From the NCBI RefSeq assembly GCF_028583425.1, contig NC_072800.1:11111001-11175000 (forward strand): 64,000 bases of DNA. Reading direction: 5' to 3'. Below the pieces are notes generated by a model, which did no database searches, was not told the origin of the DNA, and saw nothing but the letters and a program-made list of their open reading frames with translations. Numbering within the stretch: the stretch's first letter is position 1; each line of letters opens with the position of its first letter. Below, piece by piece: positions 1-10,649 of the stretch. This stretch comes from Eublepharis macularius (lineage: Eukaryota > Chordata > Lepidosauria > Squamata > Eublepharidae). The position numbers were made by a program, and so were the translations under genes.

Positions 1-369
1 CTTATTCAATTGCTGATTTAAAAAAAAAAGCCACTGAAAAAGCAGTGGCCTGGAAGAGAGGGGGGACGGCTGCCGCCAGGGGATCGGGGCAGGGAACCTG
101 GGGGGAAAACTGTCATGGGGAAGCCCTGTTGTGTATTGGCAGCAGCAACAGGGAAACCACACAAACCTGTCCCTGTACAGAACCAACCGCAATGTCACAA
201 AGATTTTCCGGCAGCTGCCGGCAACACTCACATAGCTGGCATTAAGGATGCATGTGTGTAAGAGTTAGAGCATCCCATATCCATACTTTTCCAGGTGTAT
301 ATCTAAACATTTTTTAAAATGTACATTTAAAACGACAATGCATCACACCCACACTATATAGGTACAGTC
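1..369. other. Unannotated AT/GC mixed sequence
   Basis: No convincing exon, repeat or RNA gene seen. Confidence 0.4.
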
Positions 370-572
370 TGGAGTGGAGACTGACCTCAAGTCATATCTG
401 ATTTACGACAGGCGGGGTTTTCATGGCAAGAGACCAATAGAGGTGGTTTGCCACCTGCCTCTGCAACCCTGGTCTTCGTTGAAGGTCTCCCATCCAATTA
501 CTAACCAAGGCTGACCCTGCTTAACTAGTGAGATCTGATGAGATCAGGCTCACCTGGGCTATCCAGGTCAGA
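370..572 (-). repeat. 5S rRNA-derived SINE
   Basis: Read on the minus strand, the head (near 572 downwards) resembles the internal promoter part of 5S rRNA (GATCTCATCAGATCTC, then an AAGCAGGGTCAGCC-like segment and a TTGGATGGGAGACC-like segment). The body contains the gccaaaccacctct and cttgccatgaaaacc segments shared with copies at 20888, 31522 and 32148. This is the SINE3-type structure, with pol III promoter elements borrowed from 5S rRNA. Confidence 0.75.
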
Positions 573-581
573 GTACAGGTA

Positions 582-700
582 GAGTCTAGGAAGCAAATAA
601 AACAAGAGGTCAAGCCTTTGCATTACTCTCTGCAGATATGCTTTTCATAAAGCTAGACAGGGCATGCTATGAGACCCAAGGTAGCCTCACCTGGATTCAA
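582..700. repeat. Dispersed repeat, first copy of a pair
   Basis: About 115 bp nearly identical to 2457-2575 (shared blocks GAGCAAATAAAACAAGA-like, CTGCAGATATGCTTTTCATA and TCTAGACAGGGCA-like). Family unknown. Direct orientation, 1.9 kb apart. Confidence 0.7.
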
Positions 701-1499
701 TCATGACCAACTGGGTTGGGTTACCCATGTGACTCTCTCTTGGTGGCACATGCAGATCAAGTGTGTGTGCAAAGGCCCTTGCTGGCCCATGTCAGACTGT
801 CTGCACCTCCCTTTGTTATTTCTCAATCTCTACTAGTACTGTTCTTATGCCTCTTGCAAGCCGGCTGAAGAGAGGCTGGATGCAGCCAGGCATTTTCAGA
901 GATCTGAGTTCCAGTCTTCACCATTTGCATCGGAGCAATTTTAAGTTAGGTCCTTTACAGTATGGTATAGTCACAGGCATTGTCCAGATACATAAAACAA
1001 ACATGCAAACACGCATTTCACTTCTGTAATAATTTATATGAAAAGATGACTAAACAAGCGCATTGCCATTAGAAATATTTTGCTTTAAAAACAAATCTAG
1101 AGAACTCCACTGTATTAAAAAAGCACCCCATTCCCACATAAAGTGCAAATCAGAAGTGCCCTTTTCATAAATTTCAATGCAGAAGGCTCAGTTTTAACCT
1201 AGTGCTCACAACTCACCACATTGTGTTTTGGGGAATTCATTAAAACGTTCCTATCAAAGCCACAAAACTCGTATGAATTATTTGTTTTTTAAAAAGATGA
1301 TTTTTAAAAATGAGACGTTCCGTTACACAATCAACTGCTTACAAAAGCTGGTTTTCAGAGTAAAGAAGAAAAGGGGAGTCCTCTCCAGCTGGGTTCCCAA
1401 AGAGCAGCAGCACCTCTTCTAGCAACACTTGATACAAATTGGGCAGAACGCTGTAAACCTGGCCACTCCCACAAGCATCCGCAATCTCTCTCCTATCCA

Positions 1500-1740
1500 T
1501 GAAGGTAGTTTCAGGCAGGTATCCATGTTGGTCCGCTGTGTAAGAGCAAGATTCAAGTCCAGCAGCACCTGAAAGACCACTGAGATTTCCAAGGTGTGAG
1601 CTTTCGAGAGTCTGAGCTCCCATTGTCTGAAGAAGAGTCCCTTACTGGTATCCGAAGAAGGGAGCACGGACTCCCAAATGCTTATACCCTGAAAATCTTG
1701 TTGTTTTTAAAAGTGCTGCTGGACTTGAATCTTGTTTTCC
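1500..1740. repeat. Foldback interspersed repeat (GTAGCACC family), diverged copy
   Basis: It contains the diagnostic pieces ATCCATGTTGGTCCGCTGTG, AGCAGCACCTGAAAGACCA and GCTTTCGAGAGTC, then after 1690 an inverted AAGTGCTGCTGGACTTGAATC. The same family recurs at 8965, 10024, 31211, 45598, 54450 and 63772. Confidence 0.65.
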
Positions 1741-2456
1741 AAATCCAGTGATCTTCCACTGCACAAGTCTGCTGGTCTTTCCATAACAGGGAAATCTTTG
1801 CCTGAAGGCACCAAACGGCCACAGCTGGTTCTGAAGGACCTATGAACAGCTGTTTTGGCCTCATACCTGCTCACTCTCCGGCTGTTCACACCGTGAACAT
1901 AAGCTGGAGACGAAAGCAAAGAAGGCATCAATGTAGGCCTCAGGAGGACTTCCTCATCCTAGTACAGTACTCGCATATCTCCTGCCTGCTTATCAGCTCA
2001 CAGGCAGCTCACAGCCAATCTTCAGAAATTCATTGCGAGCAGGTAAAAAATCTCAGAGCCCTATATTATCAGAGAAGAGGGCACTGCAACATCCAATTTG
2101 AACTTTGGCCGACTGCCCCAAATTAAACGCGTTTTCGACATGCCGGCAGTGCACAGTCTTCGATATCAATAGCACCCTCTTGTCGGTTAAAAGGAGCAAG
2201 CTCGGTTCGGTTGAGAGGGGACATCCCCCTCTAGTCACGGCAGTGTCCAATTGTGATCCAACAAGCAGATCTCTACAGAACAGTAACCAGCTGTCCACCA
2301 TTGCTGAAAGGGGCTTCATGACTCACATCCCTTGGTGGAACTCAGTACTGCCCTGCTGTGAAATTCCTCGGGAAACCCTTCGCAGATAAGACCATCTCTG
2401 TGGACGCTGGCTTGTCCTCGAGGCTGTTTCTGTAACTGCAGTTAATATGTGGTCAC
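1741..2456. other. No gene recognised
   Basis: Mixed sequence without convincing exon structure or repeat identity. Confidence 0.35.
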
Positions 2457-2575
2457 AGTCTAGGGAGCAAATAAAACAAGAAGTCAGGCCTTTGCATTAT
2501 TCTCTGCAGATATGCTTTTCATAAATCTAGACAGGGCACTCTATGATACCCAAAGAAGCCACCCTTTTTAGACGC
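2457..2575. repeat. Dispersed repeat, second copy of a pair
   Basis: Partner of 582-700; see that entry. The following AGAAGCCACCCTTTTTAGAC is not shared. Confidence 0.7.
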
Positions 2576-2602
2576 CCCACCTGGACTCAGGCCCTCCAGG
2601 GA

Positions 2603-2860
2603 GGGTTGGCAATTCCAGCTTGGGAAAATTGTGGAGATTTGGGGGCAGTGCCTGGGGATGGAGGAGGCTAGGGAGGGGAGGGAGCTCAGTAGGGACATCT
2701 CCTCACTCTGCAGCTTCAGTTTCTCCTCGACACCTCGTCACGCCGTACAGTCTGCCCCTCCAAAGCAGCCATTTCCTACAGGGAAGCTGATCTCTGTCGT
2801 CTGGAGATCAGTTGCAATTCCAGGAAAATGCCAGCTCCCACTTGGAGGCTGGCAACCCTG
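2603..2860. mobile_element. hAT-type element, GGTTGCCA family (diverged copy)
   Basis: It starts GGTTGGCAATTCCAGCTTGG and ends GGAGGCTGGCAACCCTG. The internal blocks GGAGATTTGGGGGCAG and TCTGGAGATCAGTTGCAATT match the copies at 37602, 45868, 49015, 50173 and 56498. No target duplication is readable. The CR1 begins just to the right. Confidence 0.7.
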
Positions 2861-2889
2861 TCATGGGTCTCTGGCCGGGGCTTTTCCCA

Positions 2890-4153
2890 GCCTTCATACT
2901 TCAGGTCCTAAGTAAGCTCAGTAGCTATGGGATAAAGGGCCAAGTCCTCTTGTGGATCGAAAACTGGCTAATTAATAGGAAACAGAGAGTGAGTATAAAC
3001 GGGCACTTCTCACAGTGGAGGGTGGTGAGCAGTGGGGTGCCACAGGGGTCGGTATTGGGTCCAATGCTTTTTAACTTGTTTATTAATGATTTGGAATTGG
3101 GATTAAGCAGTGAAGTGGCTAAATTTGCAGATGACACGAAATTGTTCAGGGTGGTGAAAGCCAGAGAGGATTGTGAGGCACTCCAAAGGGATCTGTCGAG
3201 GCTAGAAGAGTGGGCATCCATGTGGCAAATGAGGTTCAATGTAGCCAAGTGCAAAGTAATGCACATTGGAACCAAAAATCCAAAATATAAATACAAGTTG
3301 ATGGGGTCTGAACTGGCGGAGACTGACCAAGAGAGAGATCTTGGAGTCATGATAGATAACTCACTAAAAACGTCAGCACAGTGTGCGACTGCCATAAAAA
3401 AAGCTAATGCTATGCTAGGGGTTATTAGGAAAGGGATTGAAAACAAATCAGCCGGTATCATAATGCCTCTGTATAAATCGATGGTGAGGCCTCATTTGGA
3501 GTACTGTGTACAGTTCTGGTCGCCACACCTTAAAAAAGATATCATAGCACTGGAAAAAGTACAGAGAAGGGCAACTAAAATGATTAAAGGGTTGGAACAC
3601 TTTCCCTATGAGGAAAGATTGAGGCGCTTGGGGCTCTTTAGCCTGGAGAAAAGACGACTGAGGGGAGACATGATAGAGGTTTACAAGATAATGCACGGGT
3701 TAGAGAAGGTCGAGAAAGATGTGTTTTTCTCCCTTTCTCACAATACAAGAACTCGTGGGCACTCTATGAAATTATTGAGCAGTCGGGTTAGAACAGATAG
3801 AAGAAAATACTACTTTACACAAAGGGTGATAAACACATGGAATTCGTTGCCACAGGAGGTGGTGGCAGCTACAAGCATTGCCAGCTTCAAGAGGGGACTG
3901 GACAAATATATGGAGCAGAGGTCCATCAGTGGCTATTAGCCACAGGAGATAGATGGTATTCTCTTTGTGGGGAGGTGGTGCTCTGTTGTCTTGGTGCTGG
4001 AAGGAAGGCAGTGGGAGGGCATCTGGTGTCCTGGCCTCACTGACAGTCCTTTAGATGGCACTGGATTTCTAGCCACTGTGTGTGACAGAATGTTGGACTG
4101 GATGGGCCACTGGCCTGATCCAACATGGCTTTGCTTATGTTCTTATGTTCTTA
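2890..4153 (+). mobile_element. 5'-truncated CR1-type LINE with open RT C-terminal half
   Basis: An open frame from about 2905 to the stop at 3939 encodes the C-terminal part of a non-LTR reverse transcriptase: YGIKGQVLLWIENWL, the RT motif SGVPQGSVLGPMLFNLFIND, the catalytic FADDTK (Y/F-A-D-D type) and the HIGTKNPKYKY and LGVMIDNSLKTS region. It then has the CR1/L3-like C-terminus HLEYCVQFWSPHLKKDI, followed by MIKGLEHFPYEERLRRLGLF. The 3' UTR ends with tandem ATGTTCTT units (4134-4153), the usual end of this clade. The endonuclease and first ORF are absent (5' truncation). The kept frame has no stop, so the insertion is fairly young. It is not a host gene. Confidence 0.92.
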
Positions 4154-4439
4154 GGTACCTAAATGATGATGCATTCAAAAACCAATCATACCGGCAAAAA
4201 GCACACCTGCTATCACTGAGCCCTCGTTCTTACCCTGGTAGTTCCTACATGGGGAGGGGCTTGTGTGGTCTTACCATTGTTTGTGGGGCAGCAAATAAAA
4301 CACAGTGGCAATGGAGCTTCTGCATGTCAAGTTTCCCTCAGTTTCCCTGCCCCAGTCCCCCCAGCAGTGGCTACCATCCTTTCCCTGGGCCACCTGGGCT
4401 TTTGAATTTTTTTTTTAAAAAAATTGACTCTAGAATATA

Positions 4440-4660
4440 GTGCAATTGATATATCCTTGCAACAATAGATGTGAAAGGTTCTGTGAATTCCCAGCTTTCA
4501 TTTAAAACACAAGTCTCTAGCTTCTTCCATTGTGATGATATGCCTTTCCTCTTATACCTCCACAAAGGAAGGGGCTAAAGACTTTTTTTAAAAAATGAAA
4601 GCTGAGAATTCAGAGAACCTGTTACCTCTATCATGACAATGTTATATAGAAATTATAGTG
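4440..4660. repeat. Foldback repeat, GAATTCCCAGCTTTCA family
   Basis: Inverted arms around 4480-4500 (GTGAATTCCCAGCTTTCATT) and 4595-4620 (AATGAAAGCTGAGAATTCAG). Related foldbacks lie at 24868-25098 and 48115-48290. Probably a short DNA transposon; superfamily unclear. Confidence 0.6.
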
Positions 4661-4897
4661 CTGATTTTTAACAGTACAATAACATTTATATATTGTGTAC
4701 AGCCAAAGGCCATTACAAACAAACACAAAGAATATGAAATATAAATCATAGATAACATTGCTAAAAGAATCAAATAAAAATACTCATGTTAAAAAACAAC
4801 ATAGAGTTCTCCTTCTAATGATGTTTTCAAATACTGATTTATTATTTTTTAAAGGCCTCTGGTAATGGGAGGAGTAAATGACTGCCAGGCAGACAAG

Positions 4898-5128
4898 GGC
4901 CATTTCCACACGTCCCCTCCTCCCGAAAAATGGCACAAAACTTACGGAACGGCGCGCCTTCATAGCATGATTTTCCATCATGATTTCGCTTCGTGGCGCA
5001 TTTTCAGATTTTATCGTGCCACAAAGCAAAGTCATGTCAGGAAATCGTGCCATGAAGGTGTGTCGTTCCATACGTTTTGCGCCATTTTTCAAGAGGGGGA
5101 GAAGACATGTGGAAACGGCCAAGGTTAG
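4898..5128. mobile_element. Foldback MITE, GGGCCATTTCCACAC family
   Basis: Terminal inverted repeats GGGCCATTTCCACACGTC and (inverse) GACATGTGGAAACGGCC. The long inner arms pair: CGAAAAATGGCACAAAACTT with GTTTTGCGCCATTTTTC. The centre carries TGATTTTCCATCATGATTTC. No clear target duplication. Confidence 0.65.
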
Positions 5129-5639
5129 GGAAAATTGGAACAAGGCGCACCCTGGAACAAGGCGATAAGGAGAAAGTGGGAAACCCACCCAGGATGGATC
5201 CTGAAATGACTTACATTCACTACTGCTGCAACAAATGTGCTTTGTAATTATACAAACATGCAAATATATATATATATTAAGGCTAACGCTCTCTAATCAA
5301 TTTAACAAATGTGCTCAGCATCAAACAGACATACAGTGATACAAAATTACAATATAACAATTGCAACAAATGCAGTACATTCTCTTGTTACTAAGCCCTC
5401 TACGAGGTTCATAGCTGAAGCAGTCTGAAGCAGACTGAGATAGCAAGTCCTATTCCAGTAGCTTTCCAGGAACAGGGCAAAGACTCCAGGTGCACAGAGG
5501 AAGACGGTAAGTATGCGCCTATTCAAAAAAATTTTTTTTTGTTTCTTTCCTTTTCTTTCAGGTGTCTACCACGATGTGATGCAGGTGGTACATCATGATG
5601 CAGCCCTAGCTGTGGCCGGCTGGTGGCAGATTTCATCGT

Positions 5640-5712
5640 ATATTTAATTTAATTTAATTTAATTTATTACATTTGTATTCCGCCCTCCCCGCTTTCGCAG
5701 GCTCGGGGTGGA
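5640..5712 (-). repeat. SINE/LINE 3' tail with (AATTT)n
   Basis: (AATTT)n run followed by GTATTCCGCCCTCCCCGC, the reversed tail of reptile tRNA-type SINEs (also at 29460-29530). Confidence 0.6.
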
Positions 5713-5848
5713 AGTATAGACTTCCTCAGGGGCTGTAGAGTCACCTGAAACAGTACAATTCTTTCTTGAAACCTGGAGAGTGACGCAGGCACCCTGGCTC
5801 ACGCCTCAAGCTCTACTGTGATCTTTCCTAAAACTTTGGAGCAAAGCA

Positions 5849-5999
5849 GGGCCGTTTCCATATCTCTTACGGGTCTCCGGAATGTTGCGCAAAACACCCA
5901 GAAGATAGCGTCTTCTCGTGCGATTTCGCGCGAGAAGATGCTATCTTCCGGGTGTTTTGCGCAACGTTCCAGAGGCGCGTAAGATGTGTGGAAATGGCC
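5849..5999. mobile_element. Foldback MITE, GGGCCATTTCCACAC family, near-perfect hairpin
   Basis: Ends GGGCCGTTTCCATATCTCTT and AAGATGTGTGGAAATGGCCC. The centre pairs AGAAGATAGCGTCTTCTCG with CGAGAAGATGCTATCTTC. Sister copy at 4898. The arms cover the whole element. Confidence 0.75.
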
Positions 6000-6628
6000 C
6001 AAGTTTGAGAAAGTTTGGAGAAAAGCCAGGGAAACCTCCAGAGGAGAACGAATGCATCACGGCGCTGTGGGGAAGCAGGAAAAAAACTCATTTCTCAACA
6101 GCATTGATCCCGATGCAGGTAACTCATGCAGAAATGGCCTCTGAAAGAGTTAGGAGAGTCACACCGACGCACTATTTTCAAAGAATAATCACAACTGTCT
6201 CACAACGGCCTGGTCATTTGAGTCTTCCACACTTAAGCCATTTCCTACAGGCCAGTGGCCATCAAGGAGACTGAATCTGTCCTGTGGTAAGCAGGCCCTG
6301 GGGGAAGGAGCCCTTCCTAAATGTTTCCCGCTAATTTGCAAGTAATCGGAACAACCTAATTTTTGTAAATAAAATAAAATAAAATTGAAACATTAGCATT
6401 TTAAATTTTGTGAACACAAACCCTTCACACAACGTAAACTGAAGGCAGGTCAGCCATGGAGCTGATCCGAGAGCAAATTCTCCCCTTTAACGCAACCCAC
6501 AGTGACCAGATGTACTTTGTGCATGAGAAATTTGCTGAGCTTCATCTTCAAGCAAAAGACAGCGACTTGACAGGGTATTGCGTCCCCCGTTGCTGCAGCC
6601 ATCTCTCCTAAGGAAAGAGAACTCTCAG

Positions 6629-6822
6629 GGCCAAGCTACAAGTGATGAATGACACTTGAACGGCAAGTGAACAGACTCACGTGCATTCCTCCCTGTTCAC
6701 TTGCCCTCCACTTGCGCTGCACTTGGAGCGCAAGTGGAGGGCAAGTGAACAGGGAGGCATAGACGTGAGTCTGTTCACTTGCCGTTCAAGTGTCATTCGT
6801 CACTTGTAGCTTGGCCCTCGGA
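6629..6822. mobile_element. Foldback MITE, AGGGCCAAGCTACAAGTGA family
   Basis: Two arms of about 90 bp pair almost perfectly: AGGGCCAAGCTACAAGTGA at the left, the inverse TCACTTGTAGCTTGGCCCT at the right. The inner blocks are CACTTGAACGGCAAGTGAAC and GAACAGGGAGGCATAGACG. Sister copies at 8241, 12381 and 43097. No certain target duplication, so superfamily open (hAT-like ends). Confidence 0.8.
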
Positions 6823-6950
6823 AAAGAAGGGAGGAACTTATAGAGAGGAACTTTTCAGATATTCATGCTAAAATTATTTGGGTGGGCTATTTCCACTGTT
6901 CCTCTGATCTCCATCTTAGAAAGCATTTGTGGGCGGTGTCTGTGACGTAC

Positions 6951-7127
6951 CCTTGATCTCTTTTCATCGGAATAATGCCATCTCCAATTTTAACATCTCC
7001 AACAAGTTTGTAAACAACAGATCTCTCTCTGTATAGTTTCTCCCTTTCTGTGTGGTGAAATGGCAACTCATCGTACAGATTAGTTGTGTAAAATCTATAG
7101 CTTTGCAAGTTCAGTGTTCGTGGCACT
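6951..7127 (-). CDS. Unidentified exon-like segment (58 codons, charged, Tyr-rich)
   Basis: The frame is open from an acceptor (ggactagcag) to a donor (gtacgt after AAGG). It reads VPRTLNLQSYRFYTTNLYDE, then LPFHHTEREKLYRERSVVYK and LVGDVKIGDGIIPMKRDQ. The amino-acid composition is protein-like (no homopolymers; balanced Tyr, Glu, Arg, Lys, Asp) and the DNA is not part of any repeat seen here. It needs two bases from an upstream exon and leaves two. It does not follow ZDHHC11 exon 6 in phase. I do not recognise the protein. It may be an exon of an unrelated gene further left. Confidence 0.33.
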
Positions 7128-7345
7128 CTGCTAGTCCTCAGAGGTTAGTTTAGCATAACCTTCCCAGCTAGAAGCAAACACAGAAACCCTTTTTTTCTAG
7201 TTAATTTTCAGCCTTCCCAGCAACTGTTATGTACACACAGGCCCTTTTTGAGTCAAGACCCATTCTGAATGGAGGCATGTTGAAGATACTGTCCTGGTTC
7301 TGGCCCAGAATTTTCCCGCAGGTAGAATGTTTGGATCTTGGAAGG

Positions 7346-7456
7346 TCATAAAAGGAAGGAAGAATTTCCTGGCTGCAGAGATTCCAAGACGGTACGCCCA
7401 GAGAGACCAGGGGATGGGGAAGGAGAGGGCCCTGTGTCTTTTGGCTCTTCACCTGG
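7346..7456 (-). CDS. ZDHHC11: Possible last coding exon of ZDHHC11
   Basis: A strong acceptor (ctctcttccccag) is followed in phase 0 by 36 codons and a stop: PGEEPKDTGPSPSPSPGL onward, ending PGNSSFLL. Phase 0 is exactly what exon 6 needs, and a Pro/Ser/Glu-rich polar tail is the kind of C-terminus ZDHHC11 has in mammals, although that tail is poorly conserved and I cannot match it residue for residue. The intron would be 13 kb and contain the chromovirus. If correct the protein is about 338 residues. This is inference from splice signal, phase and composition only. Confidence 0.33.
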   Translation of the reverse strand, partial: PGEEPKDTGPSPSPSPGLSGRTVLESLQPGNSSFLL

Positions 7457-8240
7457 CTGGGGAAGAGAGAAGATGGCAGATCGGCTGGCTGAAGAAAGAA
7501 ACAAACCTTCATGAGGTGACTGGAGCAGGACTAGTGATAAAAGATGGGAAATGAATGTGGTAAATAAGATTATTTCACCTCTCTTTATTAGCACAAAGGG
7601 AAAAGTTTTAGACCTAGGGAAACAGTTTGTATTTGTTACTCTTCTGTTGATCTTGTCAGTAGTTGGTTAGACATATTTTCATTCGTTCCCACTCCTTTTT
7701 TTGCAACGGGGGCCTCTTGGCTGTCATTCTTCACCCCCGCCCCCAGCCTCAATGGACACATTTGCCAAGGTAAGTGGGAAATTGATGTCTGGATTCATAT
7801 AAGGAAAAGATTCCTAAGATTTTCATGCACAGGGCAGTGAAGTAGATGGCTCGGCAACTGCCTGGGGTGGCTAGATAAAGGAACACACTTGAAGAGAGCT
7901 GGTTTTGGATGGCAGGAGGACTCCGCACCACAAATGTCTGCTTGCTCCTGCTGGTGACAGATACAAAGGGATCTTTTTTTTTTCTTGAGGGTGGTGGGAG
8001 AAGACTGGATGGGTGAACACCTCATTATCGTCTACAGTTCTTAACCCGGTTGGATAAATTCCACATCCCCTGGTAGAATAAAGGTGCCTGCTGGGTCCAT
8101 TTGATTGTATTTATTGTTTTCAGCCATAATAGTTCCCAGATCAATTCACAATAATAAGACCAGTTGACAGCTATGCAACATTGCTCAGATAATGAAGAAA
8201 GCCTTTAAAGTATGTCTGAACACTGAAGAAATACTTTCTG

Positions 8241-8430
8241 AGGGCCAAGCTACAAGTGACGAATGACACTTGAACGGCAAGTGAACAGACTCACATCTAT
8301 GCCTCCCTGTTCACTTGCACTCCACGTGATCGAGTGCAGCGCAAGTGGAGGGCAAGTGAACGGAGGAATACACGTGAGTCTGTTCACTTGCCGTTCAAGT
8401 GTCATTCGTCACTTGTAGCTCGGCCCTCAG
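8241..8430. mobile_element. Foldback MITE, AGGGCCAAGCTACAAGTGA family
   Basis: Same ends and arms as the 6629 copy, with a CGTGATCGAGTGCAGC centre. The right end reads GTAGCTCGGCCCT. Confidence 0.8.
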
Positions 8431-8964
8431 TAGTGTTACTTTGCCAGTCTGAAAAAATTTCTGAGGTAAAGTGAGAGAGGTCTCTTCTTTAAACAATCTG
8501 CCTTTGGGGTGCCAAGAGTCACTGCTAGTGCCAGTGAGCCCAGCCTGGTGACCAAGAGCTCCAACTCCTAGTTATGCTCCCGCTCAGTGCAAATGTTCAG
8601 CCCAGACTGGGAGCAGATGCTTTTCAGAGCTGACTCCTCAATCCTTCACAATTGCCATTGTTGCTTTGTGGCATTTTACCACAGGCTAAACCATCACAGA
8701 ACCCTCAGTTGAGTCATTATGGTGTTCTGCTCCATTTATATACCTATTCAATTAAAATGGCTCTTAGTGATCCTTGATAAAATGGAATTGGGAGCCAACC
8801 AGAAGCAAGATTAATTGCGCAGTGGTCAAAATCTGTCAGTTGAGTCTAATTTGGCTTTTCTTTTACTAAGCCGTTCGGACTAGAAAGGGGCGATACCGTG
8901 TCAGAAGAACAGCTGTTATGGAAATGCTCTGTAGATCCTATTATTATGAGTAGAAATATATATT

Positions 8965-9378
8965 ACTAAGTACTTAGGCTCAGTGGCACCTGGCGTGGGC
9001 TTTCGGGGACCACAGATCTCTTTGTCAGATGCATCTGGCAGGGAGAGCTGTGGTTATCGAAGGCTCATACTGCATTGGAATTGGATGGTCTAGCTGTTTG
9101 GCTGCTACAAACTAACAAGGCAAACTCCTTTGAAGCCAACTGATCCACACACCAAAAGGAGATGTTTACATATACTAGCAAAGGAATGTTTTGGTTGCAC
9201 CCTCCCCCTCTCCCCCCCCCCTAATTGCCTCTTCTCTCTCCTTCCCTTCTCCTCCCTCCTCTTCTATATTTGACCAGTTTCTGTATCATGCATCTGACGA
9301 AGAGAACTTGATTCTCGAAAGCTTATGCTACAATAAAATTGGTTAGTCTTAAAGGTGCTACTGGACTCTTTTTGATTT
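8965..9378. repeat. Foldback interspersed repeat (GTAGCACC family)
   Basis: Left arm near 8975-9060 (CTCAGTGGCACCTGG, GGGCTTTCGGGGACCACAG, CAGATGCATCTG). Right arm 9288-9372 (GCATCTGACGAAGAGAACTT, GTTAGTCTTAAAGGTGCTAC). A polypyrimidine run (9190-9260) lies between. Confidence 0.65.
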
Positions 9379-9559
9379 AAGTACGTAGGGATGCTCAAGT
9401 GCAAGATTTTGTGTGTGGTCCTCAATTCACATGCAGGCAGTATCTTGCTTGGCGCACGTGCATGTCATTTTCATGGGAGCTCTCTCTGTGTGATTGCATA
9501 TGCAATTGAGTCCGGCGGGCACAGTGCCAGCTCAGCTGTTTTCACTGCAGCAACAAGAA

Positions 9560-9957
9560 CTGTCGGCTCCTTCTAGACTTAAGAACTATTTACTGGAGAG
9601 ATGCATGATGAATAGGGTTTCACCAATGCCTTATATAAACAGCTTAAAGAATCCTGATTATAGGAGAGCTTTTACTCTATTACGGTATGATGTCCTGGAA
9701 GGCAAATATAAGAAGATACGTTATGAAAAATGTTTACGCCGATGCGGAGATGGGAGTGTTAAGTCCTTACTGCATGTCTTGTTTGATTGTAAAATATATG
9801 AACATATTAGGGAAATGTATATTAATCCCATAACTGATAGTCTGCTGGGGAAAGATAGAAGGAATTATATTATAATAATGTTAGCAGACAGAAATAGGGA
9901 AATGACTATTAAAGTGGCAAAATATGGCTGGTCATTAATTGGAGGAAGTCCTGGCTA
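9560..9957 (+). mobile_element. LINE ORF2 C-terminal fragment
   Basis: The open frame encodes a segment with PDYRRAFTLLRYDVLEGKYK and RCGDGSVKSLLHVLFDC, ending in a stop at 9958. The Cys and His spacing after the basic stretch is that of the C-terminal zinc-binding domain after the RT in several LINE clades (the same layout is seen at 54990-55320). Clade not assigned. Confidence 0.6.
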
Positions 9958-10023
9958 AATACAGTGACTGACGGACTGACTGACAGCTCCTTTGACTTAC
10001 CAGTTTGCATTTCTTTAAGTAAA

Positions 10024-10232
10024 AAGTCCAGTAGCACCTTTAAGACTAACCAACTTTACTGTAGCATAAACTTTCGAGAACCACAGCTCTCTTTGACAGA
10101 TGCATCTGACAAAGAAAGCTGTGGTTCTCAAAAGCTTATGCTAAAGTTGGTTAGTCTTAAAGGTGCTACTGGACTTTTTACTTTTTTGCAACTACAGATT
10201 AACACGGATAACTCCTCTGGATCTATGACCAT
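10024..10232. repeat. Foldback interspersed repeat (GTAGCACC family), complete-looking
   Basis: GTCCAGTAGCACCTTTAAGA at the left and the inverse TCTTAAAGGTGCTACTGGAC at the right, hinge at CAGATGCATCTG near 10100. It is followed by the tail GCAACTACAGATTAACACGG that also follows the copy at 31211. Confidence 0.75.
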
Positions 10233-10649
10233 TTCTTTAAGGTGCGAGAAAGTGTCCAGATCTGCATTTCAATGAATGGGTGTGGGAGATGGGGGAAACT
10301 TTGGCAGTTCTAAATGGAGAATTTCCTTGTCAAAGATCACCTACAGAGGTAGTAAAGACATAGAGCCATTGCTATTTCTTTATAGAAATGTAATGCAACA
10401 GCCTGCATTAATTTCAAACCACATTGTTATCAGAAGGGAAAAATGGAACACTCTGGTGCCTCACAATAAATGGGATACTTTTAGCAGTCAAGGAGGAACT
10501 GGTATCAAATGTGTGAATGTACTCACATGGAGCAAATGGAAGTGTGACTGTGTGAGCAAGTGCATGGGAAGTGGGTGGGGGAACACAAGAAATAAGGTTC
10601 ACTTGAATATCCCTAGGTACTTAATAATATGTATTTCCATCCTATGATT

